Assembly (NCBI RefSeq): GCF_011075055.1 | Contig: NC_058151.1 | Coordinates: forward strand, 4,482,251 to 4,546,250 | Origin: Mangifera indica | Taxonomy: Eukaryota; Streptophyta; Magnoliopsida; Sapindales; Anacardiaceae | Length of the DNA: 64,000 nt | Reading direction: 5' to 3' | Part shown: in pieces, positions 11,486 through 25,364 of the stretch | Layout of the letters: each line of letters begins with the position of its first letter | Numbering within the stretch: the stretch's first letter is position 1 | The notes under the pieces: generated by a model | Databases searched by the model: none | What the model saw: the letters and a program-made list of their open reading frames with translations, nothing else | Told to the model about the DNA's origin: nothing | Made by a program: the position numbers and the translations under genes

Positions 11486-13018
11486 CAATTAAGAATTTCC
11501 AAGTGATTGTGGAGAATATGAGTTATGAAATTATCCTAATTACTGCTTGTTTTTTTTACGGTGATCATCCTTCTCAGTAGGAGTGAGCAAGTCTATGTAT
11601 CCAGTTTGAAAAAATAGGAACTGAGTAAGATTTGAGAACCAGAATTGGAACCTATAAAAACAAATTCCTACCTAGAATCTACCTAATTGATTTTGATTTC
11701 AATTTCGATTTTAAGTATCCAAACTATTTACGTGTGAGTGTGTGTATATAAAGGTCTCATGGCTAATTCCATTGAAGATGACGATTTGAGAACATTTAAT
11801 TAACTACGCACATTAGAAGATGTGAGAATCAATATTTCATCTAATCAATTATTCACTTCCTGCATCGCATTCAATATCTTACCTTGATTTCTTCAGTACC
11901 ACAGGCACATTCAGTTTCCTCTTCTTTTTAGCGACTTCTTGCATAGTTTCCAAGATTTGTGCAACAATCCGACTACTTCAATTGGATTTTTGGTGGTTTT
12001 CGTATTGAAAAACCACCGAAAAGGGAGAGAGCTTACCGGTGGTAGGGTTGATGATACACCAGAGTGAATTATCAAGAAGAATGATCACTAAAAAGAGAGA
12101 ATGAATTTTAAAAAATATAAGTACAATGTTTTAAACTTTGGAGAGAGGATCAATTAACTCTAAAATATAGAAACCCTAGATAGTGGGGCTGAAAAGATAA
12201 CTTTTTTAAAATTAAGTTATAGAAAATTTGTTAGTTTTCAAAACTAACGTAAAAAATTGGGATAAATTATTTTTTCTTCAAATAAAATTTCAAAATAATA
12301 ATTTTATTTTTGACAGTAACAAATTAATGGTGTTCAGATTTTTTAAGTTAATTGGTGAAAACATAGGAAAAGAGTAAAGTTTAAGTGGGAATAATTCCTT
12401 TGGCCTTTTTATAATCATCATTTATGCTATGCATCTGTATGCATTTTGAAGTAGACGAGTATTTGTGTGCATTCTGAAGCATGGGTGCCATAATGTCTGC
12501 ATAATGATATCTTCGTAACTTAAACTTCTGCTCCCCTAAGATTTTTTGTTTCATTGTTACGACTCAACGGGGCACATTACACACAAGATTTTTTTAATTT
12601 GTCCATTCTAGTATCATTCATAATTGGATAGTGTTCTTCCAAATTTTATCACAACAAGAATAGAATATAGCACCATAACCCTCTTTATCTCTAGATTCCG
12701 GTTCTGGTTCCAGTTTCATTTACTTAAGGGATAGAATCAAAACCAGAAATTGGAGCCAGCCGGTTCCACAAAATTGGAACCGGAACCTACCTAGGGTAGA
12801 CCAACTCCGAGTAAGAGCCAAAACCGAAAGTTGGGTGCTTGTGGTTCTGATTTTGATTCGGTTTTTTATCTCACCAATACATACTCAACGTGCCTACTCT
12901 GTTTTCTGAACTGTTACGGAGTGGAAGCACTAATGCTGCGTAGCCTCTTAGCTTGAACCAACTCTTTGAATTTGAACCTGGGAATCACAACTTGATGGAT
13001 GATGGCTTGTTCATTTGA
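11486..13018 (+). pseudogene. GDSL lipase last-exon pseudogene, split by an insertion
   Basis: Two blocks match the last exon of the GDSL gene at 2.0-5.0 kb. The first, about 11500-11577, reads C-G-E-Y-E-L, a stop, then N-Y-P-N-Y. The second, about 12881-13018, has stops but retains L-F-E-F-E-P-G near the end and finishes like the intact gene. They are separated by a 1.3-kb hAT-like insertion. Upstream exons are absent. It is the remnant of a tandem GDSL duplicate. Confidence 0.75.
11578..12880. mobile_element. hAT-like insertion in the GDSL pseudogene
   Basis: The left end is TAGGAGTGAGCAAG. The right end reads ...TATCTCACCAATA, an imperfect complement. The flanks, CTTCTCAG (11570-11577) and ATACTCAA (12881-12888), match at about 5 of 8 positions, as expected for an old 8-bp duplication. 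Subterminal 'ggttcc/ggaacc' words occur at both ends. Part of another MITE appears nested at about 12120-12405. No transposase frame remains. Confidence 0.6.
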
Positions 13019-13592
13019 TGAATAAATTAATTTATCACTTCTATCTTAATATATTTATTCACCGGTGGAGGAGGCAAATTTAAAATATTTTTTTTCTTCA
13101 TTGGATACCATTAATGCAAAGCTCAAATAAAGAATTGTTTCAGTTCTTATGATGGCTTCATTTTATAATAACGAGAACAGCTGTGTCTAGAAATAATTAG
13201 TATTTACTTGCCCTGGCTACCTAAGCTTGGCCCATCTTTCCCAAATTCAAAAAAAAACTATATATCTGCAACTTCTGTAATTATGTTTTCCTCTAAGCTG
13301 AAATAATTTCCATCTTCTGTAAAGTAAGCACACCAAGACGGTTGAATATTTGAAAGTTGCCCTCAAGAATTGTATCTGACAGATAGCTTGAGATGACACA
13401 GACAAGAGTAGTGATAAACTGTAATTTTCTTGCATTACTATTGATCTGAATCCCAAACAATTCTGGTGAATAACAGAGAAGTCCATGGCCAAGTATAATC
13501 TTCTTCCAATCTGAATTCTGAAGTGGTTAAAATAAGAGACTTAGATTTACATACAAGACAAAACAAAAACTGGGTAATATTTGGTTCATTGT

Positions 13593-16500
13593 TCAGACAG
13601 GAAGTGAGTGCTCCTCCAAAGTAGAGAGCTCCATATTCCAAAGGCCAGTCCTAGAGCTGAGGGACTGAAGTGCCTTCACAACTTCAAACATTGATGGTCG
13701 TTTTTCTGGCATCACTGACGTGCAACGCAGAGCGATTTCTAAAGCTCCTAGCATTTCTTGTTGGGAAGAATTTGGTATCCTTGGGTCTAGAACTTGAAAT
13801 GCCCCATTCGTAATGTTGATTTTCCTGCGAACCCACTTCACAACATCAAGAGACTCTTCTGGTTCTGCTTTCTCAGCTTGTCGACCGGTTAAGAGCTCTA
13901 ATAGCACAACACCAAAGCTGTAAACATCCATCTGTTCAGTTGGTTTCTTACTGTATCCATATTCTGCAATCAAACAGAAAAACTAGTAAGCATTTCAAGA
14001 CAATAAATGGCAAAATATCATTGTGCCATGCATATAGTTCACTCATGTAGCCATGTCTCAATTACCAAAAATCATGACAAGTGATGGCATTGTGTGAGAG
14101 GAAGTGACTGCGAATCAAAGAAACTTGGAAGTAGTAAAATTAAATAAGTTTGCAGTAAAAAATTATTGATGATTTTTATGTAAGTTCCAACTTATGAATA
14201 GCAATCAATAAAATCAGCAACCGATTTGGCCACTGAAACAATATCCCAGAAAGAAACTACAAAGAAATTCACTATGAAGCCCAGAACAAACTATTGAGCA
14301 GTGGCCTATGCAACGAGGGCCCATATAAGTCATCCGAAAGATCAGTGAGTGAAGAATTCAAAACAGTCAACGAATTTCAAGTCAAAAAAAAAAAACCTCA
14401 ATTCATAAATCAAATTCTTCTTGAGAAGTTTTTCAGAAAGGTATAGAATTCCACTTCTCAACATACAAACATATAAAATACAGAAGAGCTGCAGAAATTT
14501 GAGCAAAACTTTAGTAGACATGCTTTAAGTAGTGCACAACCATGCAGGCAAGCAGTGAGAAAAATTATGTAATGACTTGAAAGAGCTTCAACAAGATCAT
14601 ATACCTGGTGGGTTGTAACACGAGCGTGCAGATTCTGAAGCCATGGTTGATAGAAATGCTGTTTCTCCCACAATTCGGTCGAGAGCAAAATCTGAGAGCT
14701 TAGGTTCAAAATCTGCATCCAGGAGAATATTCTTCAACTTGATATTTCTGTGAAGCAAATGTGGAACATAATCCTTGTGAAGGTATGCCAATCCCTGAGC
14801 AATTCCAACAGCAATCCTCAATCTAACACTCCATGGCAACAGAAAATCCTGTCTGCAAATTAAATCCCCTAAGCTTCCCTTTTGAAGAAATTCATATATC
14901 AAAAAGATTGACTCATCTGAATGGAAAAACCCCAGAATTTTAATGATGTTCTTATGTCTGATCTTGGCTAATGTCTTGATCTCAGTCTTCAAGGTTTTTG
15001 AAGATAGGCTTCCAAAATTTTCCAGCTTCTTAACAGCAATTAGTTCACCACTCGGTAGGCTTAAAATGTAAACTCTTCCGAAAGGTCCTCCATTTCCTAC
15101 AGCACTTTTCTCATCCATTCCAGCGACTAAATCATTCTCAGTGATTCTAAGCGGATAAAAGAACACCGAACGCCAAACACCTGCTTGAGATTTCTGCTTG
15201 CAATATCGACGAAATACAAAAGAGCCAGCAGCAATCATTACAATTCCTAGAGCAAATGCTATAGAAATTATGGCACATATCAATGTAGTAAGGCCGGCAC
15301 TGTGGTGTTTTGGCTGGTCATCATGACAAGAATTTGGTAATCCTGGGCCACAAAGCCCTGGATTCCCTTGCAGAAACGAAGCAGGGAGACCTGAGATGAG
15401 AGAATACGGAACCTCACCAGATAATTGGTTGAACGACACATTAAAGAGGGCAAGCTTCAAGTTTTGAAGCCCTTGTGGGATTGGACCATTTAGATTATTA
15501 TCAGATAGATCAAGGTAAGTTAGCACTGGCAACTCAGCCAGGGATGGGGGCATTTCTCCAGTAAGACTATTGTCTGCCAGCGATAATGAAACTAGCTTCC
15601 TACACTTTTTCAGCTCTGGAATTTGACCAGAAAGTGAATTATGGGAGAAGTTTACGATACTCAAAACAGGAGAATCACAAAAATTTGGAGGAAGTGCACC
15701 ATAGAAACCATTCAAAGAAGCAGAGAATCTATATAAGTTCTTGACCAAACCAAAACCCTGAGGAATTTTACTAGTGAAGGTGTTGTTATCTATCTGAACT
15801 TGCTCCAACTGAGTTGCCATTGATATTGAATCTGGTAGTTCTCCAGAAAATCTATTGTTTTCAGCTCTAATGAGCCTAATTTTGGGTAATGACCATAATT
15901 TATCAGGAAAATCACCAGAAAAACCATTGTCTTGGACCTGAAGCCTCTCAAGATTCAAGCAATTACTAATAGAGTTGGGAATAGAACCATTGAAGAAATT
16001 TTTGTGGAGACTAAGGTCTATAAGGCCTTTTGCATTGCAAATACCATCTGGGAATGAACCTGAAAGCTTATTCAGTGAAACATCAAAAGACACTAAATTC
16101 TTGAGAGAAGAAACAAGTGTCTGATTAACCTCACCAGTTAGATTGTTCTGTGAAAGGTCTAAAATGGACAAACTTCTCAACTCTACAAAAGAATCAGGAA
16201 TTCGACCATAAAAACCAGAGCCTTGCAAAAAAAGCTGCTCAAGCTTCTCAAGTTTGCCAATATCAGTAGGTATCTCACTCTCCAAATATACATTTTGTGA
16301 CAAATCAAGAAAAACAAGCTCACTAAAATTCCCAAAAACAGAAGGAACACTACCTGAAAGTAAGTTGCTCCCCAAGTTGAGAACTTGCAGATTCACCAAT
16401 GAGCCAATGCTTTCTGGGATCTTTCCTTCAATATGATTTCTACTTAAATCAAGAACTTTCATGGAAACAAACTCAGAAATCTGATCTGGGATAGTACCCC

Positions 16501-16894
16501 AAATGAGATTGTTACTGAGATTCAAATTCTCCAAAGAAGTACACTGAGACAGGTGAAGTGGGATAGGTTGGTTAAAAAGATTATCAGCAAGGTTCAAATT
16601 TGTAAGACCAGAGAGTTGACACACTGAAGATGATATTTCACCAGAAAGATTCAAACTTTGAAGGTTGATAGAAGTTACACTAAGTGAAGAAGCAGTACTG
16701 CAAGTGACACCAGTCCAGTTACAGTAGTGAATAGTGGAGGTATTAGACCAGCTCGAGAGAGAGTTCTTGGAGTCATCAATGGAGGCCTTGAAGGAGAGAA
16801 GAACATCAGCTTCATCAGTTGAACCAGAGATAACAATGAAGAATGCTAAGCACACCAGACACAAAAGAAATGAAAATGGGCAGAGTTCAGCCAT
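13593..16894 (-). CDS. LRR receptor-like pseudokinase (At5g06940-like)
   Basis: Two exons: 16894-14605 and 13963-13593, joined in frame by a 641-bp intron, giving 886 residues. The ATG at 16894 is used because the frame upstream opens only with TTG, and it is followed directly by a signal peptide. Domains: signal peptide, LRRNT (residues about 28-60), about 20 leucine-rich repeats, a transmembrane segment near 535-560, and a kinase-like domain to the end. The ATP-binding Lys is kept (I-A-V-K-K), but the catalytic loop reads H-R-N717 instead of H-R-D and the DFG motif reads D735-F-A. The protein is therefore a plasma-membrane pseudokinase, probably signalling by binding partners. The sequence closely resembles what I recall of Arabidopsis At5g06940, described as probably inactive. 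Ligand unknown. Confidence 0.93.
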
Positions 16895-19800
16895 TGATGG
16901 AGAGGGAGAGAGCTTGAGGTGTAATCTTTTCAATCTTTTCTGTATACCAGCGGAGTGAGACTGTGAGAGTGTGACTTAAATGGCATCTACACAAAGTTAC
17001 AGGAGACTCATCATGACTTTTGTTGATAATTATAGATAATTTATCTTTCAATATGATATATATAACAAAGTTACAAGATGAACAGAAAATAAATTAAAGT
17101 AAATGGACTCTACAGAAATCAGTGTCTTCAAGATTAATTTTTTATAGTTTATTTTGTCACATATTCTTCAAATATGGAAAAGAATAATCAAGTAATTCAT
17201 TTTGCTGTATTAATCACCAGATTTCTATGAAAACAAAAAGATAAAACGATTTGACATTTCACCCACCAAGCAAAGTCAGACTCAGACTCTTCAACCTTGA
17301 TTTTTCAATAATGAACTAAACAGAAATATATCTTTGGTTTTTTGAAAATAAGCTGAAAATTTACAAGTAAAAGTAAAGAGAAAAGAAAAATGCAGATCTC
17401 AAAAAGATCTCGTGAGCAAAGAGATTGACAAGAAAAGATACTGAGAAAGACAAGACAAAACCTGAACTTTGCATAGAAAGGAAAACGACTTTTATGACTC
17501 GTCGTACTATTATAAACTATAATTATTATTTCCATTTTGTTTAATTAAATTAAAATACACTAATCACTAAAATTAAGAGAATTTATTCTGTAATCATCTC
17601 TCTGCTAAGGTATTAAGTTGAGGTCACCCGCTTTTACCGCTGATGCTCCAAACAAGTGGGGTCTACATTTGATTGAATCAGATCACAGATGAATGATGAT
17701 AATGGACCACTTCCCTTTTTCTAACGGTGGAGATTTTGTCACCGAATCTCATCCAACAACATCCCAATTGGCATCTACTGGACTGGACTGTCTTGTTTTC
17801 AAATATTATTTTTTTATTTTTTAGTCGTTTTTAAATATTTTTTTATATGTGTTTTTGTTGTTTTTATTTTTAAATATAATAACCTTTTTTATGTCAATTT
17901 TATAAATCAAATACAGTAATTGCATACTCGAAATTTGACAAATCTGTTGCTTGATTGATTATTTATTTTTTGCAATACAATTTTATTGTGTATTTTACAT
18001 GGATTTTGAGAGAGAAGAAGAGTTTGTCATTTCGGTGGAAAAACTAAAATCTCTTCCGTTTTTATGGATTTTGCAATCTTGGCAAAAAAATCATTATCAG
18101 ATTGAACTGATCTATCATGAGTAGATTCAAATCTAATATTTTTAAAATAATTTGATTAATTGTTTAAAAACTTATATTTACTATTATATAAAGAATTATG
18201 AGAGGGTAACAATATAAATTACTAAAAAAAAAAATTCCCATTTCCAAGGTATCATCATATATTAATAAGATGAGAGGCAGATTTATTTTTGTAAACTTCT
18301 AGAAAAGTTCCCGTTAGAAATATATCATCATATATTAATTATTATTTTATTTTTAATTTAAAATCATCCAATTATATAATAATATATATAAATAAATATA
18401 TATTTATATATTTAAAATAAATACACATAATTTTATTATATTTTTGGTTATATATTCATACTCTTCCAAACAAATCCAAAATCTATAAGATAAAAGAAAA
18501 ATGTGGGCCATAAACCAATCAATCTAATATACTTTAAATTCAATAAAATTATATATTTTTTTAAATGTATAATTTAGATATATAGATGAAAAATAATTTC
18601 AAATTAAAAATAAAATAACATATTTATATGATGATATATTATTTATATATCTAAATTATATATATATAAAATATATACACATATAATTATTCATTTAAAT
18701 TTAGAATTAACATACTTTTATTTTTTAATAAAACTATATGTATATATTTTTTATATATGATTTATGTAAACATGTAATATGTCATTATATGATTTAATAA
18801 TTTTTAATTAAAAATAAAATAATACTAATTATGTGATAATATATCATCTATATACTTAAATTATATATACAAAATTTATATAACTAATATTATTGCTTTT
18901 TTAAATCTTGTAATCATTTTTAGGAGATATTAATTAAAATAACCTATTTTTTTCTTTGTATACATATATAATCATTTTTTTTCCTATTACACATATATAC
19001 TCACCCAACGAAGAGTTATCAATCAAACATAAACTCACTCAATCACTCAATTAAAACTAAAATATGAGATGAAATACGGGAAAAATATAAAAATCTTTGA
19101 TAATTTTAACGGTAGAAAGAGTAACCGATTAATTTATTTTTAAAAATTTGATTAGTCAATCAATTTAATTTTAAAAATTGGTTGGTCCAATAGTTGGTCG
19201 ACCAGTTAACCCATCTGATCAATCTCAAATCTTATATTTTTTTAATTTTAAAAATAATTTAATTTAAAAAATAATTATATTTATATAATAAAAAAATTAA
19301 ATATATGAAAAACAAAATAAATAATTATTTTAATTAATATCCTGTTTTTAATGGTAAATACCCTAAATTTACCGTTTCAAGCGTTAACTTTTCGTCAATT
19401 ACTGTGGACGTAATAAAGATAAAATCCCAGAATGTGTGGAGTAATTATACAAAATATTAGGTTTGTTTGGTTATAGGTCGAGAATTAGATTACCTAAAAT
19501 TAACTTTAAAAAAAAAAAAAAGGTGACATGACATGTGAAGGCTGGCATCCACTGAAACCGTACAAAGTGAAAAGGAAAGGAGCGTTGGGGTGAAAATGTC
19601 AAATTTGATACTTTATTTATTTTATTATAGTTGACTATACTTTCAATGGTTTGACTTTTATAGCAAAAGTGGCAACCATTATTGCAACCTTCTGCCATCA
19701 AATCTATACATTTTTTGGCCTCTGCTTTCTCTCTCTGTTTACCTAATCGTTTACCATTTTTATCTTTGCCATCCAATTGCCTAAATATTCATGTTCTCAC

Positions 19801-19925
19801 ATTACCGAATCATGATCCAAGCATTGATGCAAGGGCTTTCTTTGAGATGGCAAATCAACTTATGAAATCGAAACTTTGGCGTTTCTCTCTGAACGAGAAG
19901 AGCCCATGGTATAGACAAATGGGTT

Positions 19926-19928
<3 letters not shown>

Positions 19929-19974
<46 letters not shown>
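19929..19974. repeat. (AT)23 microsatellite
   Basis: An uninterrupted dinucleotide run of 46 bases. It is likely to be length-polymorphic. Confidence 0.95.
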
Positions 19975-19976
<2 letters not shown>

Positions 19977-21221
19977 TACTTATTCTCCCTCTTGTTTATC
20001 TTATCTCTGATTTATCTTTTTTTTTTTTTTTTTTTTTTAAATCATCAATTCTCAATTATCTCATATAAAAAAGGCATAAAGATTCTTAATCATCTCTGTG
20101 TTGGAGATAAGGAAAAGATTTATCTTATTGAGATGAATACTGAAATTAGACATTTGATTCCTATTTGGTCAATTGTCATCTATAGGCTTTTATTCTCCTT
20201 GTAATGTTAATGGGTTAGGTTAGGGCAACAACACGCCACTACCCTCCAAAACTATACAAAGGAAAAATAGAATCCTGTTAAATTTAGTTCTTGATTTTGG
20301 GTAAATAATATTATTGGATCAACACAAAATAATAAAATAAAAAAGCTACCTTTTTATCGTTTAATGAATGTTTTTGCAGAAAATGTTACTTTTTCCGAAA
20401 GTTTCTCCACTCATTCACGAGTCAACTTTTCTTTTTAGATGAAGGAGAAAACAAACAAAGTTTGGAGCATCCAAGGGAATTGTTCTTTTCCCTTTGGCAA
20501 TATTCATCAAGAAAATGCATTGTATTTTTTTTTTTTTTTTAATATAATGCAGAGAGAGAAGAGAGCCATGAGAGTTTGTGTGATAATTTGTGTTGCAGAA
20601 TTCCCTAGCTAAAAGAAGTGGGGTGTCCCAAAAACAATGAATTTTTAGGTGAATTTTTTGTGTTTGATGATGAATAAACAAGACAATAAACAATGGCATT
20701 ATCAAGTTTCACTTATGGCGTTGAAGAAAGCTAGATGAGATGAGTATATATTATTATCATTATTCCCTTGCTTTGAGCATGAACAACCATTGCTTTCTGC
20801 AGACGATTGTGCTAAGTAGGGACGCTTGCTTATTGAATTTTTTTGGTGCCCACCTTCCTCCACAATTTTCAATGATCATTTCCCTTGCTTTTACTGTGTC
20901 ATTTGGAGAAAATGTCGTCCACAAAATCATTTCCACGCCAAAGTAAGTTGGAGTGATAAACGACGAATTAGAATAATAAAAGAGTAAAAGGAGATAATTT
21001 TGGTTCTAAATTTAATGTTTTTTACCCAAGTTGTCCTGTTTTTGTTCTCGTCCATCTCATCTTTATTTTATATTATTATATTTATTTAAAATATTATAAT
21101 ATTATAATTGTTTTAAATTATTTACATTTTTATTATACATATTAATGTGATTAATATTTAAAATAATAAGTTGATTTTAATTTTATTTAATTTATTATTT
21201 AATATATTTGTATTATGTTTT

Positions 21222-21420
21222 AGAGATAGGGTTAAGTGATTTTTTCATTAAAATGATGACAAGAATAAAATATAGAGGAAAATTTTTTTTTATAAAGAGA
21301 AGATGAGAAATCTTTGTTATCCTCGTAATTAGGATGAGTCGATAATGTGAGTTGATATCTCCTGATGGGATGAGGACGAGGATTGAGATCCTCTCCCCGC
21401 CTTTCCATTGCCATCTCTAT
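21222..21420. mobile_element. hAT-like fragment
   Basis: The right end is the complement of TAGAGATGGCAATGGAAAG, followed inward by C/G-rich 'cctctcccc' and 'gatgggatgaggacgagg' words typical of a common plant hAT family. The left end may be TAGAGATAGGGTTAAG at 21222. No matching 8-bp target duplication is visible, so the boundaries are uncertain. Confidence 0.35.
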
Positions 21421-21737
21421 AGGAGAGGAAGAGTATACACCCCAATATCAATAAAACTGATCAAATATTAAAATTTTTAAAAAGATGACCTTGATTCGAG
21501 TCTTTGCTATATTTAAAAATTTTAACTTATATAATGTAATAGTTATTGGTTTAATCATTATGTCTCAAATTTATCTTTTTACCTAATACGAATAGGGTTT
21601 CTAGTTATCAAAAATAATTTACTTTTGATTTATTTAGTATAATGATTATAAAGTTGATCACTAGATTTAAAATTTTATCTATTCGATTTATTAATTTGAT
21701 TATGAAAAAAAAAAAAAACTGGTGGCACCCTAAACAA

Positions 21738-21764
21738 CCCCCCCCCCCCCCCCCCCCCCCCCCC
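21738..21764. repeat. 27-base poly-C tract
   Basis: An uninterrupted run of 27 C followed by a short CT run and poly-A. Its length may be mis-called by sequencing. Confidence 0.9.
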
Positions 21765-23399
21765 TCTCTTTTCCCAAGAAAAAAAAAATAATAATTCCTA
21801 TCAGAAAGAGTATAGTGTTTAGTGAGCTGTGAATTGGGATCACTTACCAGACTACAACGGCAGAAGGACAATTCACAATAATTAGAAATTTTTTCTCATT
21901 GAAAGCAATAAAAACATGTAATTATATCAAATGATCAACGTCTCTTATTGATTTAAAATTTTAATTTTATTACTTGAGTTTAGAAAGAATTCGATACAAG
22001 AGTGATTTTGACTTGTCAGCGTATTTCCAGACCTGTGACCGACAGCAAGCAATGGTTTGATTGTTACAAATAATTTCGCCAATTAAATAAAAGGATAAAT
22101 CACCATCTCTAATGCCATATACTACAAGTAACGTGTCATTTTCCCTTGTAAGTCAAACACTAGTTCATTTTCCCCAAGGTTAAAGAAAGAAGGAGAATGA
22201 CAATCAACTCCCATCTCTTATGCATGTGGCTAACAACCATATCCTAAGATGTCAAGATGCAAACACCTGGCACTTAAGACAAGGTTACCATTAATGCCAA
22301 CTTTGACTCTAGGGTTGGATCTGATAACCAAACTAGTTTGATCTTAAAAATTATTTCAATTTGATAAAATTTAGTACGAGTTTGTTTATTTAAATAACGT
22401 AGTTTTAAGTAGTAAATTATTTACGAGCTATGAAATGATTATGCATTATAACCCATTTTCCTTGAATCGAGAGGTTATTACTCTCCTTCACACCTTCCTT
22501 CTTGACGTTTATCCCATTTGCCAATCATTGGTATTGGTGAAAAGTTCATTAATCTTAGTTAAGATTTCGATTGCACATCTTAGTTTCGTTGTTATTGGTT
22601 AGTGCACCTAATATCTTCAAGTGTCCATTTTCATTGGTAACAACCTAACCATGACCCATATGTATTTGTTTATTAATTAATTCATTAACTTTCATTGTTA
22701 ATTAATTAGTTAAATTTCATCATCTCTCTCTTTCAATTATCATGTATTAGTTTCAGTTAATATGATAATTAATTGGTTATAGAATAATTAATTAAAATAA
22801 TCTAACTTTATTTAAGCTTTAAAAAAAAAAACCCAATACTATATAGATTACATAGATACAATTAAAAAAGATATATTTTGTCGAAAATGTTTAAATCCAA
22901 AACTTACGATGAACAATGACTAAGTGTAATAAACAGTGAATAGGTGTGATGAACAATATTTAGGTGTATTCGCGTTTATTGAGTTTTTCATGCTCAATGA
23001 TGGAAAATTATCTCATTTCTTACTAAAATCTCATTTTACTTAACTAATTAATCAATACATTAACAAGAAACAATTTTGAGAGACTTTTATAATAAGTTTT
23101 TATTAAAACAATCTTTTGATTACTAACCTAAGTTCAAAAATTTTATCCTAAACCCTAAACTTCCTATCAACGGAGAATCTATCATTTTCGAGCAAATGAA
23201 ACGATTCCTACACACAAATCATAACCTAGCATATCTAATAAACAATTTTCATCAATTAACAAGTACCTTTCTTGTTAATATATTTTTTGTTTTAATTGAA
23301 TTTTAGATTAAAAAAATGTTTGGGAGACTAGGATTCTTGAGGTTAGAAACGATGGTAAAATAAGTATAAATTTGAAATTCAAATTATATCTGTATAATC

Positions 23400-24063
23400 C
23401 GTAATTAAACCAGAAACATGTTTAGAATGACACAAAACTAACTCAAACTAACCTGAACATTTGAAAATATGTTATATTAGAATTTATTAAAAATAGATTA
23501 AAGAAATATTAAAAGACAAGTATTAATACAAGATGAAATTCTTAAATATGGCAATATTTTATTTTTATTTGAAATGTCTTTGTGTATAATTTCTTAACCA
23601 TTTATAAATAAAACAAAATGGTATATTAAATCTATTATTAATAATAGATCAAGATAATTTTAAAAAAAATTAAAATAATAAAAACACTTACAAAAGTATA
23701 AAAAGTTAACAATTTCAAGTCAACTCAAATGTTATCAAATCAATTATTACGAATATGTTTGATACATAATAAATTTTTTTTTTTATATGATAGGAAGAGG
23801 AAAGTAAAGAGAATTTTTTTGCAAGGATACGAAGGAGTAGAGAAGGAAATATCTCTCATGCGAGGATGGGCACTTAGATTATATTTCAATCTAGCCCAAC
23901 CCATTATCATCCCTAATGCCATTCTAGTTCAAATACTTGATCACAAATATCAAACAATGCAATAAATTGTGCAAACTATTTAACACAACCCATTAATTCG
24001 ACAAAACATAATACAACAAAAATCATATTAGAATTGAGTTTTTTTAACACAAATTTTAGTTTA
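23400..24063. repeat. unclassified dispersed repeat, copy abutting the inverted duplication
   Basis: The first part, about 23400-23740, matches 27310-27660 in the same orientation. The second part, about 23790-24063, matches 27005-27286 in inverse orientation, at high similarity. The repeat ends within a few bases of the outer edge of the A20/AN1 duplication arm. It contains 'aacacaacccattaattcg' wording common in plant transposons, but no coding sequence or clear ends. The open frame at 23729-23965 lies inside it and is not a gene. Confidence 0.7.
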
Positions 24064-25364
24064 GATTATCATTCCTAAACCCCTCTAACAATTATATAAG
24101 GGATTAATGATAAACAACCTATCCAATGACATTAAATCTCTCTAACAATCTCTTCAATAACTTTTAAACACATTGACAACCTTTTCAATAACCTAAGAAC
24201 TCATTATTGACATTTCGACAACCTTAAAACTTATTAATGATTTCTCTGACAACCTGAAACTTTATCAGAGACTTTAAAATTGCCAATAACTCTCATATTT
24301 GGATGAAAATTAACCAAAACCTATTGGAAAGCTTGAGACTATGCCAAAAATTGTTTAGAAATTGTTGATAACCCTCAAATTTAGTCGGAGATAGTCTGGG
24401 TAATAATAAAATGTGCTTTTCCAGTGTCTAAAACTTCTCCAAAGGCGTAAAAAAAAAAAAAAACATTAAAGGCAATTGCCTTTGAACCATCAGTCACGTT
24501 GACGAAACTCAATGCAAGGGCCACATTGCCTTGAGTAAAGCATCATCTAGGCACGCCTCAAGTGTGGCTTTGATAACTATGTTGTGGTTGGAGAAGTTTG
24601 GTTTGATTCTATTCATAGACTAGTATAAGGGTAGTCAATTATCTGCAAGCTTGCCTATCAGTAATAGATTGTTTTGCCCATTATTGAAAAATTTTCTGTA
24701 TGAATTTAAGTCATGAACATAGTGAAATTAATTTCATTTATATTCGATGTAGTTCAAACCAATCACCGTCATCGAGGATAATGTACTCATCAACTGTCAT
24801 ACTGAAGGACCTTTGTGTTACTCTTTAATGATTCCTTGACCTCCTGTTTGACAGTTTCCTGATTGCCAAGGCATGTGAACTTGATATGTAATGTATCATC
24901 GTGTTCTTGACGTACTCAAGACTCTCTCACTCCCATGTATTTTTCACCCTGTGAAGCTTTCTCTTTTGTTCTGCTTGATATCGTTTGACTTGGGTTCTAT
25001 ATAGAGTACTATTAACCCAAGGTGGCAAGGTCACTTGGTCAGTTCTTTTCAGTGCATCAACCACTCTTGTATGCACTCCTAGGAACAAACAGTCATGATG
25101 TATTACAATGCATTGCTAATTAAATTGGTTTGTGCTGATTATTATATTTCCTTTTTGTTTTACCCATTATTTTCTTGTTCTGGGAACTTTTGTCCACTTG
25201 AAAGTGTCTGGTTTATATACTTGTGTACCTTCTTGCATTTCTACATGGATGTGTGAATTGTATTTGTGCATCCACACAGTTGGATGTTAGTGGTTCAGTG
25301 TTACATTGTTTGTGTGGTTTAATTGTATATGGTAAGTTGAATTTTTTGCAGGCATTGAGAAAAG

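Larger units (their letters stand above)
16960..23395. other. 6.4-kb gene-free stretch
   Basis: I recognise no gene. The region is highly AT-rich, with several palindromic TATA-rich blocks at about 18300-18900 resembling the AT-rich MITE family. It also holds simple repeats (AT run at 19929-19974, T runs near 20015-20038, C run at 21738-21764). A hAT-like end (complement of TAGAGATGGCAATGG) occurs at about 21405-21420. The open frames at 19682-19927 (TTG start) and 20415-20705 lack homology that I can recognise. Confidence 0.5.

Noticed and set aside
19682..20705. Frames of 80-100 codons around simple repeats
   Set aside because: One begins with TTG, another is dominated by low-complexity sequence; neither shows domain or signal features.
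21738..21764. Poly-C run as a functional element
   Set aside because: It is a plain homopolymer next to poly-A and may be partly a sequencing effect.
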